A DNA stretch of 5,433 bases from Flemingiibacterium sp045579105 (GTDB lineage Bacteria; Bacillota; Clostridia; Oscillospirales; CAG-272): NCBI GenBank assembly GCA_045579105.1, contig JAZNLM010000038.1, forward strand, positions 1-5,433, given 5' to 3'. Position 1 is the first letter of the stretch. Each line of letters starts with the position of its first letter. Positions 1 through 5,433 of this stretch are shown piece after piece. A model generated the notes under the pieces. The model was not told where the DNA came from and ran no database searches. It worked only from the letters and a program-made list of their open reading frames with translations. A program made the translations under genes and the position numbers.

Positions 1-960
1 GTAAAGCTTAACCTTATCTCCGTTCTTAATAGTTTTGATGCTTTCGTCAAGCATCTCTTCAAAAGTTTTTTCAATGTTCTCGCTCATAATAGTTTGAACC
101 TCCGTTATAATTTTGCCGGGAGTTGAAGCTCCTGCGGCAATGCCCACCTTCATATGGGGTTTAACATACTCGAGCGGAATGGAGGAAGCATCTTCAATCA
201 AAAAGGAAAGGGGCAAATTTTCTTTGCTGACGGTATAGAGCTTGTTTGTGTTTGAACTGTCCTTACCGCCGATAATAATCATCATATCCATTTTTCGGGA
301 TAGCTTCAAAACTTCATCCTGCCTATTTTCTGTTACACTACATATTGTATCATAAATTTTCGCGTTTGTATATAGTTTTTCAAAAAATTTAATAGTTTTT
401 TTCCATTCTATTAGATTTTGCGTAGTCTGCGCAACCAAAATCGGGCGCTTTTGGGTAAAATCGACAAGCGACATCTTCTTTTGTAGCTCGTCTGCACTCG
501 GTGCAACTATATATTCGCACTTCGCATAGCTTACAATGCCTTCAACTTCGGGGTGATTCTCGTCACCGAGCACACAAAGCACACAATTTTCACCCGTTTC
601 ATCTGCGGCTATTTTGTGTATTTTCTTAACGTACGGACAAGCACAATCCCTCACTTTGAAATAAGGATACTTCTCTGCAAGGCGTACAAGTACCTCGTCA
701 AGCTCATGCGTTATTCCGTGCGCTCGTGTACACACAACAGTCGGATTTGCTTTTGATGATGCCTTCGCAACTTCCTCAATATCGTCTGCGCTTATAATGC
801 GTACTCCACGACCTTCAAGGTCTCGTATAAATCCGGGATTATGGATGAGCTTGCCGAGTGTGCATACAGTTCCACCCTCGCTTATTGCCGCCTCAACGGT
901 ATCCACAGCGCGCGAAACTCCAAAACAAAATCCAGCAAGCTTTGCAACCGTAACACTCAT
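1..960 (-). CDS. ispH: 4-hydroxy-3-methylbut-2-enyl diphosphate reductase, fused to ribosomal protein S1 (3' end beyond window)
   Basis: IspH (LytB) is the [4Fe-4S] enzyme of the last MEP-pathway step. It reduces HMBPP to isopentenyl and dimethylallyl diphosphate in the cytoplasm. I translated 320 codons from the ATG at 958-960 to the window edge without a stop. The three cluster cysteines are present: C12 (GFCFG), C108 (DCACP) and C207 (DTICS). So are the substrate-pocket histidines H40, H81 and H136, the catalytic E138 (HPEVEG), T179-T180, the SSN triad at 235-237 and S279 (AGAST). IspH alone normally ends soon after AGASTP, near residue 290. Here the frame continues through an acidic linker (EEMLDESIKTIKNGDKV, 301-317) that resembles the junction to the first S1 domain in clostridial IspH-RpsA fusions. 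The S1 part itself is outside the window, so the fusion is inferred. The ATG overlaps the plsC stop (ATGA), with GAGGAG about 11 bases upstream. Confidence 0.95.
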   Translation of the reverse strand, partial: MSVTVAKLAGFCFGVSRAVDTVEAAISEGGTVCTLGKLIHNPGFIRDLEGRGVRIISADDIEEVAKASSKANPTVVCTRAHGITHELDEVLVRLAEKYPYFKVRDCACPYVKKIHKIAADETGENCVLCVLGDENHPEVEGIVSYAKCEYIVAPSADELQKKMSLVDFTQKRPILVAQTTQNLIEWKKTIKFFEKLYTNAKIYDTICSVTENRQDEVLKLSRKMDMMIIIGGKDSSNTNKLYTVSKENLPLSFLIEDASSIPLEYVKPHMKVGIAAGASTPGKIITEVQTIMSENIEKTFEEMLDESIKTIKNGDKVKLY

Positions 961-1577
961 TTGCTTCTGCGCTCCTCGGGCATAAGTGCCGCTATACGTT
1001 CATACATAATTCCTGCACCGCGGTCATACTCAACAGAAGTGCTCGCTTCAAATGCAAACTCTTCAAATGCGATAGGCTTGCCAACATACACGTCTATTCT
1101 GCGTAAGAGCGCGACTTTATCGTTTTTAGTCGATATGAACATGGGGAGAACCGTCGCCTTTGCGCGGTTGCACACCATTGATGCGCCGCCCTTCATATAC
1201 TCTCTCGTGGTGTCAAACTTAACGCCCGAATAGCGGTGTCCAGTCGGGAACATACCAACAACCTCGCCTGCCTCGATAAGCGCGATTGACTTCTTTATCG
1301 GTGCAACCGCACTTCCTTTTCTGTCAACAGGAAACGCACCGAGTGCTTTTATAAGTCCTCTAAGAACGGGTACGGAAAAAAGCTCCTTCTTCGCCATAAA
1401 ACGCACTTGAGGCCGGAGCGCAACCGCGATAGTAAAAACATCAAGAAAGCTTATATGGTTGGATACAACGAGATATCCACAGTCTGTAGGCTGATTCTCT
1501 GCGCCGTGAATGTGCACTCTGAAAAGGCATTTGAAAATACTGCCAAGACAGATGCGTACGCCTTTGTAAAAGCTCAT
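957..1577 (-). CDS. plsC: 1-acyl-sn-glycerol-3-phosphate acyltransferase (PlsC/LPLAT family)
   Basis: This enzyme acylates the sn-2 position of lysophosphatidic acid to give phosphatidic acid, the precursor of membrane phospholipids, at the inner face of the membrane. The 206-residue protein has the acyltransferase motif I NHISFLD with H41 and D46 (HX4D), motif II GAFPVDR at 80-86, a motif III position at 110-115 reading FPTGHR, and a late VLPMF segment as motif IV. Motif III is normally FPEGTR, so the usual glutamate is replaced by threonine. The length fits short bacterial PlsC. I chose the ATG at 1575-1577 because GGTGA lies five bases before it. A GTG at 1587-1589 would add four residues (MVTD) and overlaps the cmk stop by one base. 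The 3' end overlaps ispH by four bases. The cmk-plsC-ispH order is typical of Clostridia. The family call is secure; exact substrate preference is not. Confidence 0.92.
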   Translation of the reverse strand: MSFYKGVRICLGSIFKCLFRVHIHGAENQPTDCGYLVVSNHISFLDVFTIAVALRPQVRFMAKKELFSVPVLRGLIKALGAFPVDRKGSAVAPIKKSIALIEAGEVVGMFPTGHRYSGVKFDTTREYMKGGASMVCNRAKATVLPMFISTKNDKVALLRRIDVYVGKPIAFEEFAFEASTSVEYDRGAGIMYERIAALMPEERRSK

Positions 1578-1582
1578 ATCTG

Positions 1583-1587
1583 TCACC
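1583..1587 (-). promoter_or_regulatory. Ribosome binding site deciding the plsC start
   Basis: The minus strand reads GGTGA here, five bases before the ATG at 1575-1577. The alternative GTG at 1587-1589 would include these bases and has only weak purine-rich sequence before it. This favours the shorter PlsC. It also places the ribosome binding site at the cmk stop codon, consistent with translational coupling. Confidence 0.5.
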
Positions 1588-1588
1588 A

Positions 1589-2257
1589 CTATTTAGCCGC
1601 CGCAATTATTTCGAGCGCGCGTGCTATAGTACCTTCCATATCAAGATTGCTGTTATCGAGAAGCACTGCATCGTCAGCCTGTTTTAAGGGAGCCGCCGCT
1701 CGGGTAGAATCTGCGTGATCACGCTTTCTCATATCGGAAAGGACTTCGTCGAAGGTAACGTTCTGTCCTTTATCAAGCAGTTCCTTGAGTCTGCGTTCTG
1801 CGCGAACCTCGTCGCTCGCGGTGAGAAAGATTTTGACGTCTGCATCGGGCAGGACAACGCTCCCAATATCACGTCCATCCATAATAACAGACGAGCGTCT
1901 TGCAAACGCGCGCTGCGTATCAAGCAAAAACTCGCGTACCGCCGACAGTGCGGATACTGCTGATGCATACATCGAAATCTCGGGTGTACGTATCGCATCG
2001 CCTACACACTCACCGTTAAGATAAACCTGCTGTGTGCCGTCCTCAATCTTAACATCAATGTTAAGCTTTGAAAGAAGCGGTTTTACAGCTTCTTCGTTGT
2101 GCGGATCTGTGTCGTTTCTTCTTACGAAAAGTCCAACGGTGCGATAAAGCGCACCGGTATCAAGATAAACGATACCAAGGCGCGCGGCAATAGCCTTCGC
2201 AAGCGAGCTTTTGCCCGCACCGCTCGGTCCGTCAAGTGCAATTACTATCTTGTCCAT
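1589..2257 (-). CDS. cmk: (d)CMP kinase (cytidylate kinase)
   Basis: Cmk transfers phosphate from ATP to CMP or dCMP, feeding CDP and dCDP to nucleic acid and CDP-diacylglycerol synthesis in the cytoplasm. The 222-residue protein is of usual bacterial length. It starts with the P-loop GPSGAGKSS (10-18), followed by the CMP-contact segment YLDTGALYR (31-39). RTPEISMYASAVS (90-102) and the later VREFLLDTQR belong to the CMP-binding insert region. MDGRDIGSVVLPDA (126-139) is the family signature. The C-terminal lid region contains ERRLKEL, RDHADSTR and APLKQADDAVLLD, all diagnostic of Cmk. The ATG at 2255-2257 has AAGGAG (minus strand, 2268-2273) ten bases upstream, a strong Shine-Dalgarno. The TAG stop shares its last base with a possible GTG start of plsC. 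This is the first gene after the 460-base gap, so its transcript may start within that gap, though no convincing promoter was found. Confidence 0.97.
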   Translation of the reverse strand: MDKIVIALDGPSGAGKSSLAKAIAARLGIVYLDTGALYRTVGLFVRRNDTDPHNEEAVKPLLSKLNIDVKIEDGTQQVYLNGECVGDAIRTPEISMYASAVSALSAVREFLLDTQRAFARRSSVIMDGRDIGSVVLPDADVKIFLTASDEVRAERRLKELLDKGQNVTFDEVLSDMRKRDHADSTRAAAPLKQADDAVLLDNSNLDMEGTIARALEIIAAAK

Positions 2258-2309
2258 TTGTGTTATTCTCCTTCTTGTATATAGGATACGGCTTATTGGG
2301 AATACGGTC

Positions 2310-2343
2310 GCTTTTTGAACAAAAGCAGTCGCTTAAAAGCGAC
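2310..2343. repeat. Left-arm hairpin pair
   Basis: Two adjacent hairpins are seen. The first is GCTTTT (2310-2315) with AAAAGC (2321-2326), loop TGAAC. The second is GTCGCTT (2328-2334) with AAGCGAC (2337-2343), with almost no loop. A longer alternative pairs GTCGCTTTT (2307-2315) with AAAAGCGAC (2335-2343) and would exclude both. On the minus strand the second hairpin is followed by TGCTTTTGTT, which resembles a weak terminator tail pointing towards cmk. Confidence 0.6.
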
Positions 2344-2460
2344 GCCAAAACTTTATATAACGCTTTTGCTAAAAAAGTGTTTGGTTCGGTGGGAAAAGTT
2401 GATGTACGCTGCAACCTTCGTTTGCGTAAGTCTGACTTGGCTCACAGCGAAGCGGCTGCG

Positions 2461-2535
2461 CCGGACAACCACGCCCTAAGGTAATAGCACCATCGTGCGA
2501 TTACCGCTAAACAGTTGCCGGGTGAGGGCCCCGGC
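2461..2535. other. Structured core: nested hairpin and a competing stem
   Basis: GGTAAT (2480-2485) pairs with ATTACC (2500-2505) and GCAC (2487-2490) with GTGC (2495-2498), giving a ten-pair hairpin with one A-G mismatch and a CATC loop. Outside it, CCGG-A-CAAC (2461-2469) pairs with GTTG-CCGG (2514-2521) with a single bulged A. The same CCGG can instead join GCCGGG (2517-2522) pairing with CCCGGC (2530-2535). The two outer pairings cannot coexist. The strand of any transcript cannot be decided from the sequence. No Rfam family was recognised with confidence. Confidence 0.4.
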
Positions 2536-2660
2536 TGGATGTGGCGCGGTGCACAAAGCCTCGGGGCGCTAAACTTTGATAGAGTATCGAGAGCACCAAA
2601 CTTTATTTTCGCTTTCCCAAGCAAAATATAAATAGCGAAGCCAATTTAAAGTTTTTTGCT

Positions 2661-2694
2661 GTCGTTGAAAACGACGCTTTTCTTTCAAAAAAGC
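2661..2694. repeat. Right-arm hairpin pair, possible terminator of the flavoprotein gene
   Basis: These hairpins mirror the left-arm pair. GTCGTT (2661-2666) pairs with AACGAC (2670-2675), and GCTTTT (2676-2681) pairs with AAAAGC (2689-2694). Read on the minus strand, the GCTTTT hairpin comes 24 bases after the flavoprotein stop and is followed by GTCGTTTTC. This could act as a weak rho-independent terminator, but the stem is A+T-rich and the T-tract is short. Confidence 0.5.
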
Positions 2695-2717
2695 CGCGTT
2701 CTCCTCGTCTCCCGCTC

Positions 2718-3941
2718 TCACCACTCACACGCCGCACACTCTCCGGCAAGACGTGCTGTTGAGAAAGCGATTTGCAGATTAAAACCACCCGTGTAAGCGT
2801 CAACGTCGATTACTTCGCCGGCAAAATAAAGTCCGGGCACGAGCTTTGATTCCATTGTTTTAGGCGAAATTTCCTTGACGTTTATACCGCCCGAAGTGAT
2901 TATTGCTTCGTCAATCGGACGGAATTTTACTGCGGTAAGCGGCAACGCCTTGAGAAGCGAAACAAGTCTGTGTCGTTCCTCTCTCGTTATCGAGTTGCAC
3001 TTTGCACGCGCGTCGATACCTGAAAGCCGCACAATTATCGGAATAAGCTTCGACGGAAGTAACTCGCCGAGCGAATTGATAAAATCGCGATTGATATTCT
3101 TCGAAAAATCATTTTGCAAACGCTTGTCAAGCGTTTCAAAATCAAGCGCAGGTTTCAAGTCGATGAAAAGTGAGAGCTCTTTTGAACCGAGGCCTTTCAT
3201 ATGACTCGACGCGGACAGTACAAGAGGACCGGACACACCGAAATGTGTGAGTAACATCTCGCCTTGTTCAAAGTATAATTCATTTTCACCATCGCGAACT
3301 GTCAGCGACACATTGCGAAGTGAAAGCCCCATTGCTTCCCGAGTCCACTTTTCTTTACACTCGACGGGTACAAGTGACGGCTTCGGCTCTACTACAGTAT
3401 GTCCAAAGTTTTTTGCAAATTTGTACCCGTCGCCCGTTGAACCAGTCAGCGGATACGATGCGCCGCCAGTGGCGATTATTACTGCATCAGCTCGGTAACG
3501 ATGTCCATCTGCGTGAACGGCAAAATCCTCGTCCTTCCGAATATTCGTCACACGTGCAGTTACAACTTTTACACCCAAACGGTTCATTCGCATTTTAAGC
3601 GCACCGCAAATATCACCTGCCCTGTCAGATACGGGAAAAACGCGTTCTCCTCGCTCAGTTTTAAGGGGAACACCAAGCTCTTCAAAAAAAGCCATAACGT
3701 CCTGCGGCGTAAAATTATTAAGTGCCGTGTACATAAATCGCGGATTTGTGGGAGTATTCTCAATGTGGGTGTTAACGTCGCTGTTATTAGTTACGTTACA
3801 GCGACCTTTACCCGTGATGAGAAGCTTTTTTCCAAGACGGTCGTTTCGCTCTATAAGCGTGACGTCAGCGCCTGCTTCACGAGCGAATATCGCCGCAGTC
3901 ATACCTGCCGCTCCGCCGCCTATTATAACAACTTTTTTCAT
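2718..3941 (-). CDS. HI0933/YhiN-family FAD-dependent oxidoreductase
   Basis: This is a 407-residue flavoprotein of usual length for the family also called BaiN-like or 'aminoacetone oxidase family FAD-binding enzyme'. The N-terminal Rossmann fold has GGGAAGMTAA (8-17) and an acidic E31 closing the ADP-binding strand. The family hallmark GKKLLITGKGRCNVTN follows at 37-52. A second dinucleotide-fold motif, VIIATGG, is at 154-160, followed by SYPLTGSTGDGY. The C-terminal block GLYFAGEVIDVDAYTGG (370-386) and FNLQIAFSTARLAG close the FAD site. The physiological substrate of this family is mostly unknown. One clostridial member, BaiN, has been linked to bile-acid reduction, but nothing here supports that role specifically. 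The ATG overlaps the regulator's TAA by one base (TAATG), suggesting coupled translation. A relative of this gene often precedes cmk in Clostridia; here a 460-base gap separates them. Confidence 0.93.
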   Translation of the reverse strand: MKKVVIIGGGAAGMTAAIFAREAGADVTLIERNDRLGKKLLITGKGRCNVTNNSDVNTHIENTPTNPRFMYTALNNFTPQDVMAFFEELGVPLKTERGERVFPVSDRAGDICGALKMRMNRLGVKVVTARVTNIRKDEDFAVHADGHRYRADAVIIATGGASYPLTGSTGDGYKFAKNFGHTVVEPKPSLVPVECKEKWTREAMGLSLRNVSLTVRDGENELYFEQGEMLLTHFGVSGPLVLSASSHMKGLGSKELSLFIDLKPALDFETLDKRLQNDFSKNINRDFINSLGELLPSKLIPIIVRLSGIDARAKCNSITREERHRLVSLLKALPLTAVKFRPIDEAIITSGGINVKEISPKTMESKLVPGLYFAGEVIDVDAYTGGFNLQIAFSTARLAGECAACEW

Positions 3942-4816
3942 TATGTTCTCTTATCGTAAACTTCGTATTCATCCCAGATGTTTTCGAGCTTTTCAAACGT
4001 TGAAGAAACTTCGTTCTGCTTCTTTTTGCCGATTGCCACTATAAGCGCATTGATTATCGAAAGTGGCGCAACGAGCGAGTCCACGAAGGATGCCATATCA
4101 CTCTTTGCGAGAAGTAAATCGTCAGCATGTGCCGCAATCGGCGACACCGCACTGTCGGTGAGCGCGATAACGTGCGCAGACTGTGATTTTGCATATTCAA
4201 GCGCATTTATGATGCGCTTGGAGTAACGCGGGAAACTGATACCGACAATAACGTCATCCTTTGAAATACGCAGTATCTGCTCAAAGACCTCTGAGCCGCT
4301 TGTGGTACGCACAAGACGTACGTTCGAGAAAATAAGATTGAGATAGAAAAACAAGAAGTCAGCAATCGCTGATGACGAGCGCATACCGATAATATATATC
4401 GTCTTTGCGTTTATCATTGCATCAACCGCTCGATTAAAGCTGTCGCGGTCAACGCGATCAAGCGTACGCTTGATGTTGTCGATATCCGATACAAGAACCT
4501 TTTCAAGAAGGTCAGCATCACCGATACGGTCATTGGTTATCTCAATACGCTGAAGCGTCGTAAGCTTCGTGCGGATAAGCTCCTGAAGCGAGTACTGAAG
4601 CTCGGGATATCCCTCAAATCCAAGCTCGCTAGCAAAGCGTACAACCGTGGACTCAGAAACGCCGACAAGCGCACCAAGCTTTGACGCAGTCATATACGCC
4701 GCCTTCTCGTAATGTTCGAGTATATACGAAGCGATAAGCTTTTGCCCCTTTGAAAGCTTCGGGAGCTTTTCGCTTATAAGCTTGAGAAGATCACTATTCT
4801 GCGTGACGGTGCTCAT
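3941..4816 (-). CDS. MurR/RpiR-family transcriptional regulator (HTH + SIS domains)
   Basis: This is a 291-residue DNA-binding regulator that probably senses a phosphorylated sugar. The N-terminal HTH_6/RpiR domain covers about residues 5-82: LSKGQKLIASYILEHY leads into the helix-turn-helix (about 42-65, SKLGALVGVSESTVVRF) and the family-typical ELGFEGYPELQ (64-74). A linker runs to about 125. The SIS domain (about 130-262) has IYIIGMRSSSAIADF (140-154), with the serine-rich phosphosugar loop, and VIVGISFPRYSK (189-200), typical of SIS regulators. The effector cannot be told from sequence. Family members control amino-sugar, sialic acid, ribose or inositol use, but no such gene is in the window. 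The start overlaps the purD stop by four bases (ATGA), and AGGTG (minus strand, 4821-4825) lies four bases before the ATG. Placement inside a biosynthetic gene string is notable. Confidence 0.93.
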   Translation of the reverse strand: MSTVTQNSDLLKLISEKLPKLSKGQKLIASYILEHYEKAAYMTASKLGALVGVSESTVVRFASELGFEGYPELQYSLQELIRTKLTTLQRIEITNDRIGDADLLEKVLVSDIDNIKRTLDRVDRDSFNRAVDAMINAKTIYIIGMRSSSAIADFLFFYLNLIFSNVRLVRTTSGSEVFEQILRISKDDVIVGISFPRYSKRIINALEYAKSQSAHVIALTDSAVSPIAAHADDLLLAKSDMASFVDSLVAPLSIINALIVAIGKKKQNEVSSTFEKLENIWDEYEVYDKRT

Positions 4817-5433
4817 TTTACACCTATGTCGCGGCGGTAGTGCATGTCGGTAAATTCAACCTCTGCAATCGCCGCGTAAGCCTTTTTAATAGCTTCTGCG
4901 TGGTCAGCGCCCTTTGCGGTAACGCCGAGAACTCGTCCCCCAGAGGTAACGAGTTTGCCGTCCTTTATGTCAGTTCCAGCGTGGAATACCATAATATCAT
5001 CCTTGCCTGCAAGCTTTTCAAGGCCCTTTATCTCGTAGCCCTTATTGTACTTTGTAGGATAACCGCCCGATGCCGCAACAACGCATACACAGGCATTATC
5101 TTCCCACTCGATTTCAATCTCAGCAAGCTTCTCGTCAATAACAGCGTTTACGATTGCAAGAAAGTCCGTCTTGAGTCTGGGCAGCACGACCTGCGTTTCG
5201 GGGTCGCCGAAGCGCGCATTGTACTCGATAACCTTCGGACCCTTCGGAGTGATCATAAGACCGAAGTAGATAACGCCCTTAAATATTCTTCCATCTTTTG
5301 CAAGTCCTTCAACGGTGGGAAGAAAAATGGTGCTCATACAAACTTCTGCGATTTCGGGAGTATAGATACGGCTCGGCGAGAACGTGCCCATACCGCCCGT
5401 GTTAAGACCCTTATCGCCGTCAAGCGCACGCTT
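4813..5433 (-). CDS. purD: Phosphoribosylamine-glycine ligase, C-terminal half (5' end beyond window)
   Basis: GAR synthetase joins glycine to 5-phosphoribosylamine using ATP, the second step of de novo purine synthesis. About 206 C-terminal residues are visible, of roughly 420 in the family. The frame is open to the window edge and begins KRALDGDKGLNTGGMG, the conserved ATP-grasp segment (usually DGDKGPNTGGMG). The ATG at 5389-5391 is therefore internal and not a start. Next come GVIYFGLMI and VIEYNARFGDPETQVVLPRL, containing the RFGDPE signature and the metal-binding glutamate and asparagine. The C-terminal domain has ASGGYPTKYNKGYEI, VFHAGT and TSGGRVLGVTAKG, all typical. The protein ends YRRDIGVK, and its TGA overlaps the regulator's ATG. 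Other pur genes probably lie upstream, outside the window; this is inference from usual purD neighbourhoods. Confidence 0.97.
   Translation of the reverse strand, partial: KRALDGDKGLNTGGMGTFSPSRIYTPEIAEVCMSTIFLPTVEGLAKDGRIFKGVIYFGLMITPKGPKVIEYNARFGDPETQVVLPRLKTDFLAIVNAVIDEKLAEIEIEWEDNACVCVVAASGGYPTKYNKGYEIKGLEKLAGKDDIMVFHAGTDIKDGKLVTSGGRVLGVTAKGADHAEAIKKAYAAIAEVEFTDMHYRRDIGVK

Larger units (their letters stand above)
2304..2700. repeat. Imperfect inverted-repeat element with G+C-rich core (MITE-like or large structured RNA)
   Basis: The plus strand from about 2304 inwards and the minus strand from 2700 inwards align over roughly 70 bases with small gaps. About three quarters of aligned positions match by hand alignment; this was not computed. 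Shared blocks in order are GCTTTTT-GAA-AAAAGC, a GTCG...CGAC hairpin, AAAACTTTA, GCTT..GCTA, and further in TGGGAAAAG (2390-2398) against CTTTCCCA (2612-2619). The arms are A+T-rich and the core (about 2401-2570) is clearly richer in G+C. There is no transposase and no coding frame. I could not find a target-site duplication at the edges. The architecture fits a non-autonomous MITE-like intergenic repeat. It would also fit an RNA closed by a long terminal stem. Confidence 0.6.
2258..2717. other. 460-base intergenic region between the HI0933-family gene and cmk
   Basis: This is the only long non-coding stretch. The short ORFs across it (60-82 codons, both strands) match no family I recognise and look like chance. 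Positions 2258-2303 are the cmk leader, with the Shine-Dalgarno at 2268-2273. Nearly all the rest is one inverted-repeat-bounded element (2304-2700), described separately. Positions 2701-2717 are the short tail after the upstream gene's TGA. TATATA (2278-2283) and TATCCT (minus strand, 2283-2288) are crude -10 matches, but they lie too close to the Shine-Dalgarno and lack a -35 partner. Confidence 0.8.

Noticed and set aside
331..420. A+T-rich patch inside ispH
   Set aside because: It encodes a lysine-, phenylalanine- and isoleucine-rich stretch (about residues 181-210) in an intact IspH frame with the C207 motif adjacent. Amino acid content explains it without invoking transfer or recombination.
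2276..2300. Possible promoter for cmk (TATATA or TATCCT as -10)
   Set aside because: No credible -35 lies 16-18 bases upstream, and the start point would fall on top of the Shine-Dalgarno.
2421..2520. Cobalamin-riboswitch-like fragments on the minus strand (CAACTGTTTAGCGG and later AGCCAAGTCAGAC, in the expected order)
   Set aside because: The conserved GGGAA next to GTG-x-AA-x-TCC and the full ACCTGCC end of the B12 box are missing, spacing is wrong, and cmk is not a usual B12-controlled gene. An Rfam RF00174 cmsearch hit would reverse this.
2236..2803. Short ORFs of 60-82 codons on both strands across the gap
   Set aside because: They have no recognisable domain and no good ribosome binding site. 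They cross the inverted-repeat element in several frames and look like chance openings.
3501..3959. 152-codon plus-strand ORF opposite the flavoprotein gene, and other antisense ORFs over purD, cmk and plsC
   Set aside because: They lie entirely opposite genes with clear family motifs and have no recognisable protein features, so they are shadows of the real coding frames.
5389..5391. ATG as the start of a short purD-like gene
   Set aside because: The frame stays open to the window edge and encodes DGDKGLNTGG just before it, a conserved internal PurD segment. The ATG is internal and the gene is simply cut by the window.

Overview
The window reads as a piece of a Clostridia-type Firmicutes chromosome of moderate G+C, probably from an anaerobic gut-type lineage. 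The main reason is the order cmk - plsC - ispH, with the ispH frame running open past its normal end into what looks like the start of ribosomal protein S1. An IspH-S1 fusion downstream of cmk and plsC is a known arrangement in Clostridia. A species cannot be named from this sequence.

All genes lie on the minus strand, so transcription runs from position 5433 towards 1. In that order they are: the C-terminal half of purD (purine synthesis, cut by the window edge); a MurR/RpiR-type regulator with HTH and SIS domains; an HI0933/YhiN-family flavoprotein; a 460-base gap; cmk (CMP/dCMP kinase); plsC (lysophosphatidate acyltransferase); and ispH (last step of the MEP isoprenoid pathway), fused towards rpsA and cut by the other window edge. 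purD, the regulator and the flavoprotein overlap by 4 and 1 bases. cmk, plsC and ispH are equally tight. These look like two translationally coupled blocks, or one operon interrupted by the gap. The genes are mostly housekeeping: nucleotide supply (purD, cmk), phospholipid synthesis (plsC), isoprenoid synthesis (ispH) and translation (S1).

The only non-coding stretch over 300 bases, 2258-2717, is the part I cannot explain with a known feature. It is bounded by two imperfect inverted arms (about 2304-2398 and 2612-2700). Each arm carries two small hairpins in mirrored order. Between them is a distinctly G+C-richer core with strong nested secondary structure. This has the architecture of a MITE-like intergenic repeat, or of a large structured RNA closed by a long stem. 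It is the best candidate for something undescribed here. I see no defence system, CRISPR array, tRNA, rRNA or transposase gene.
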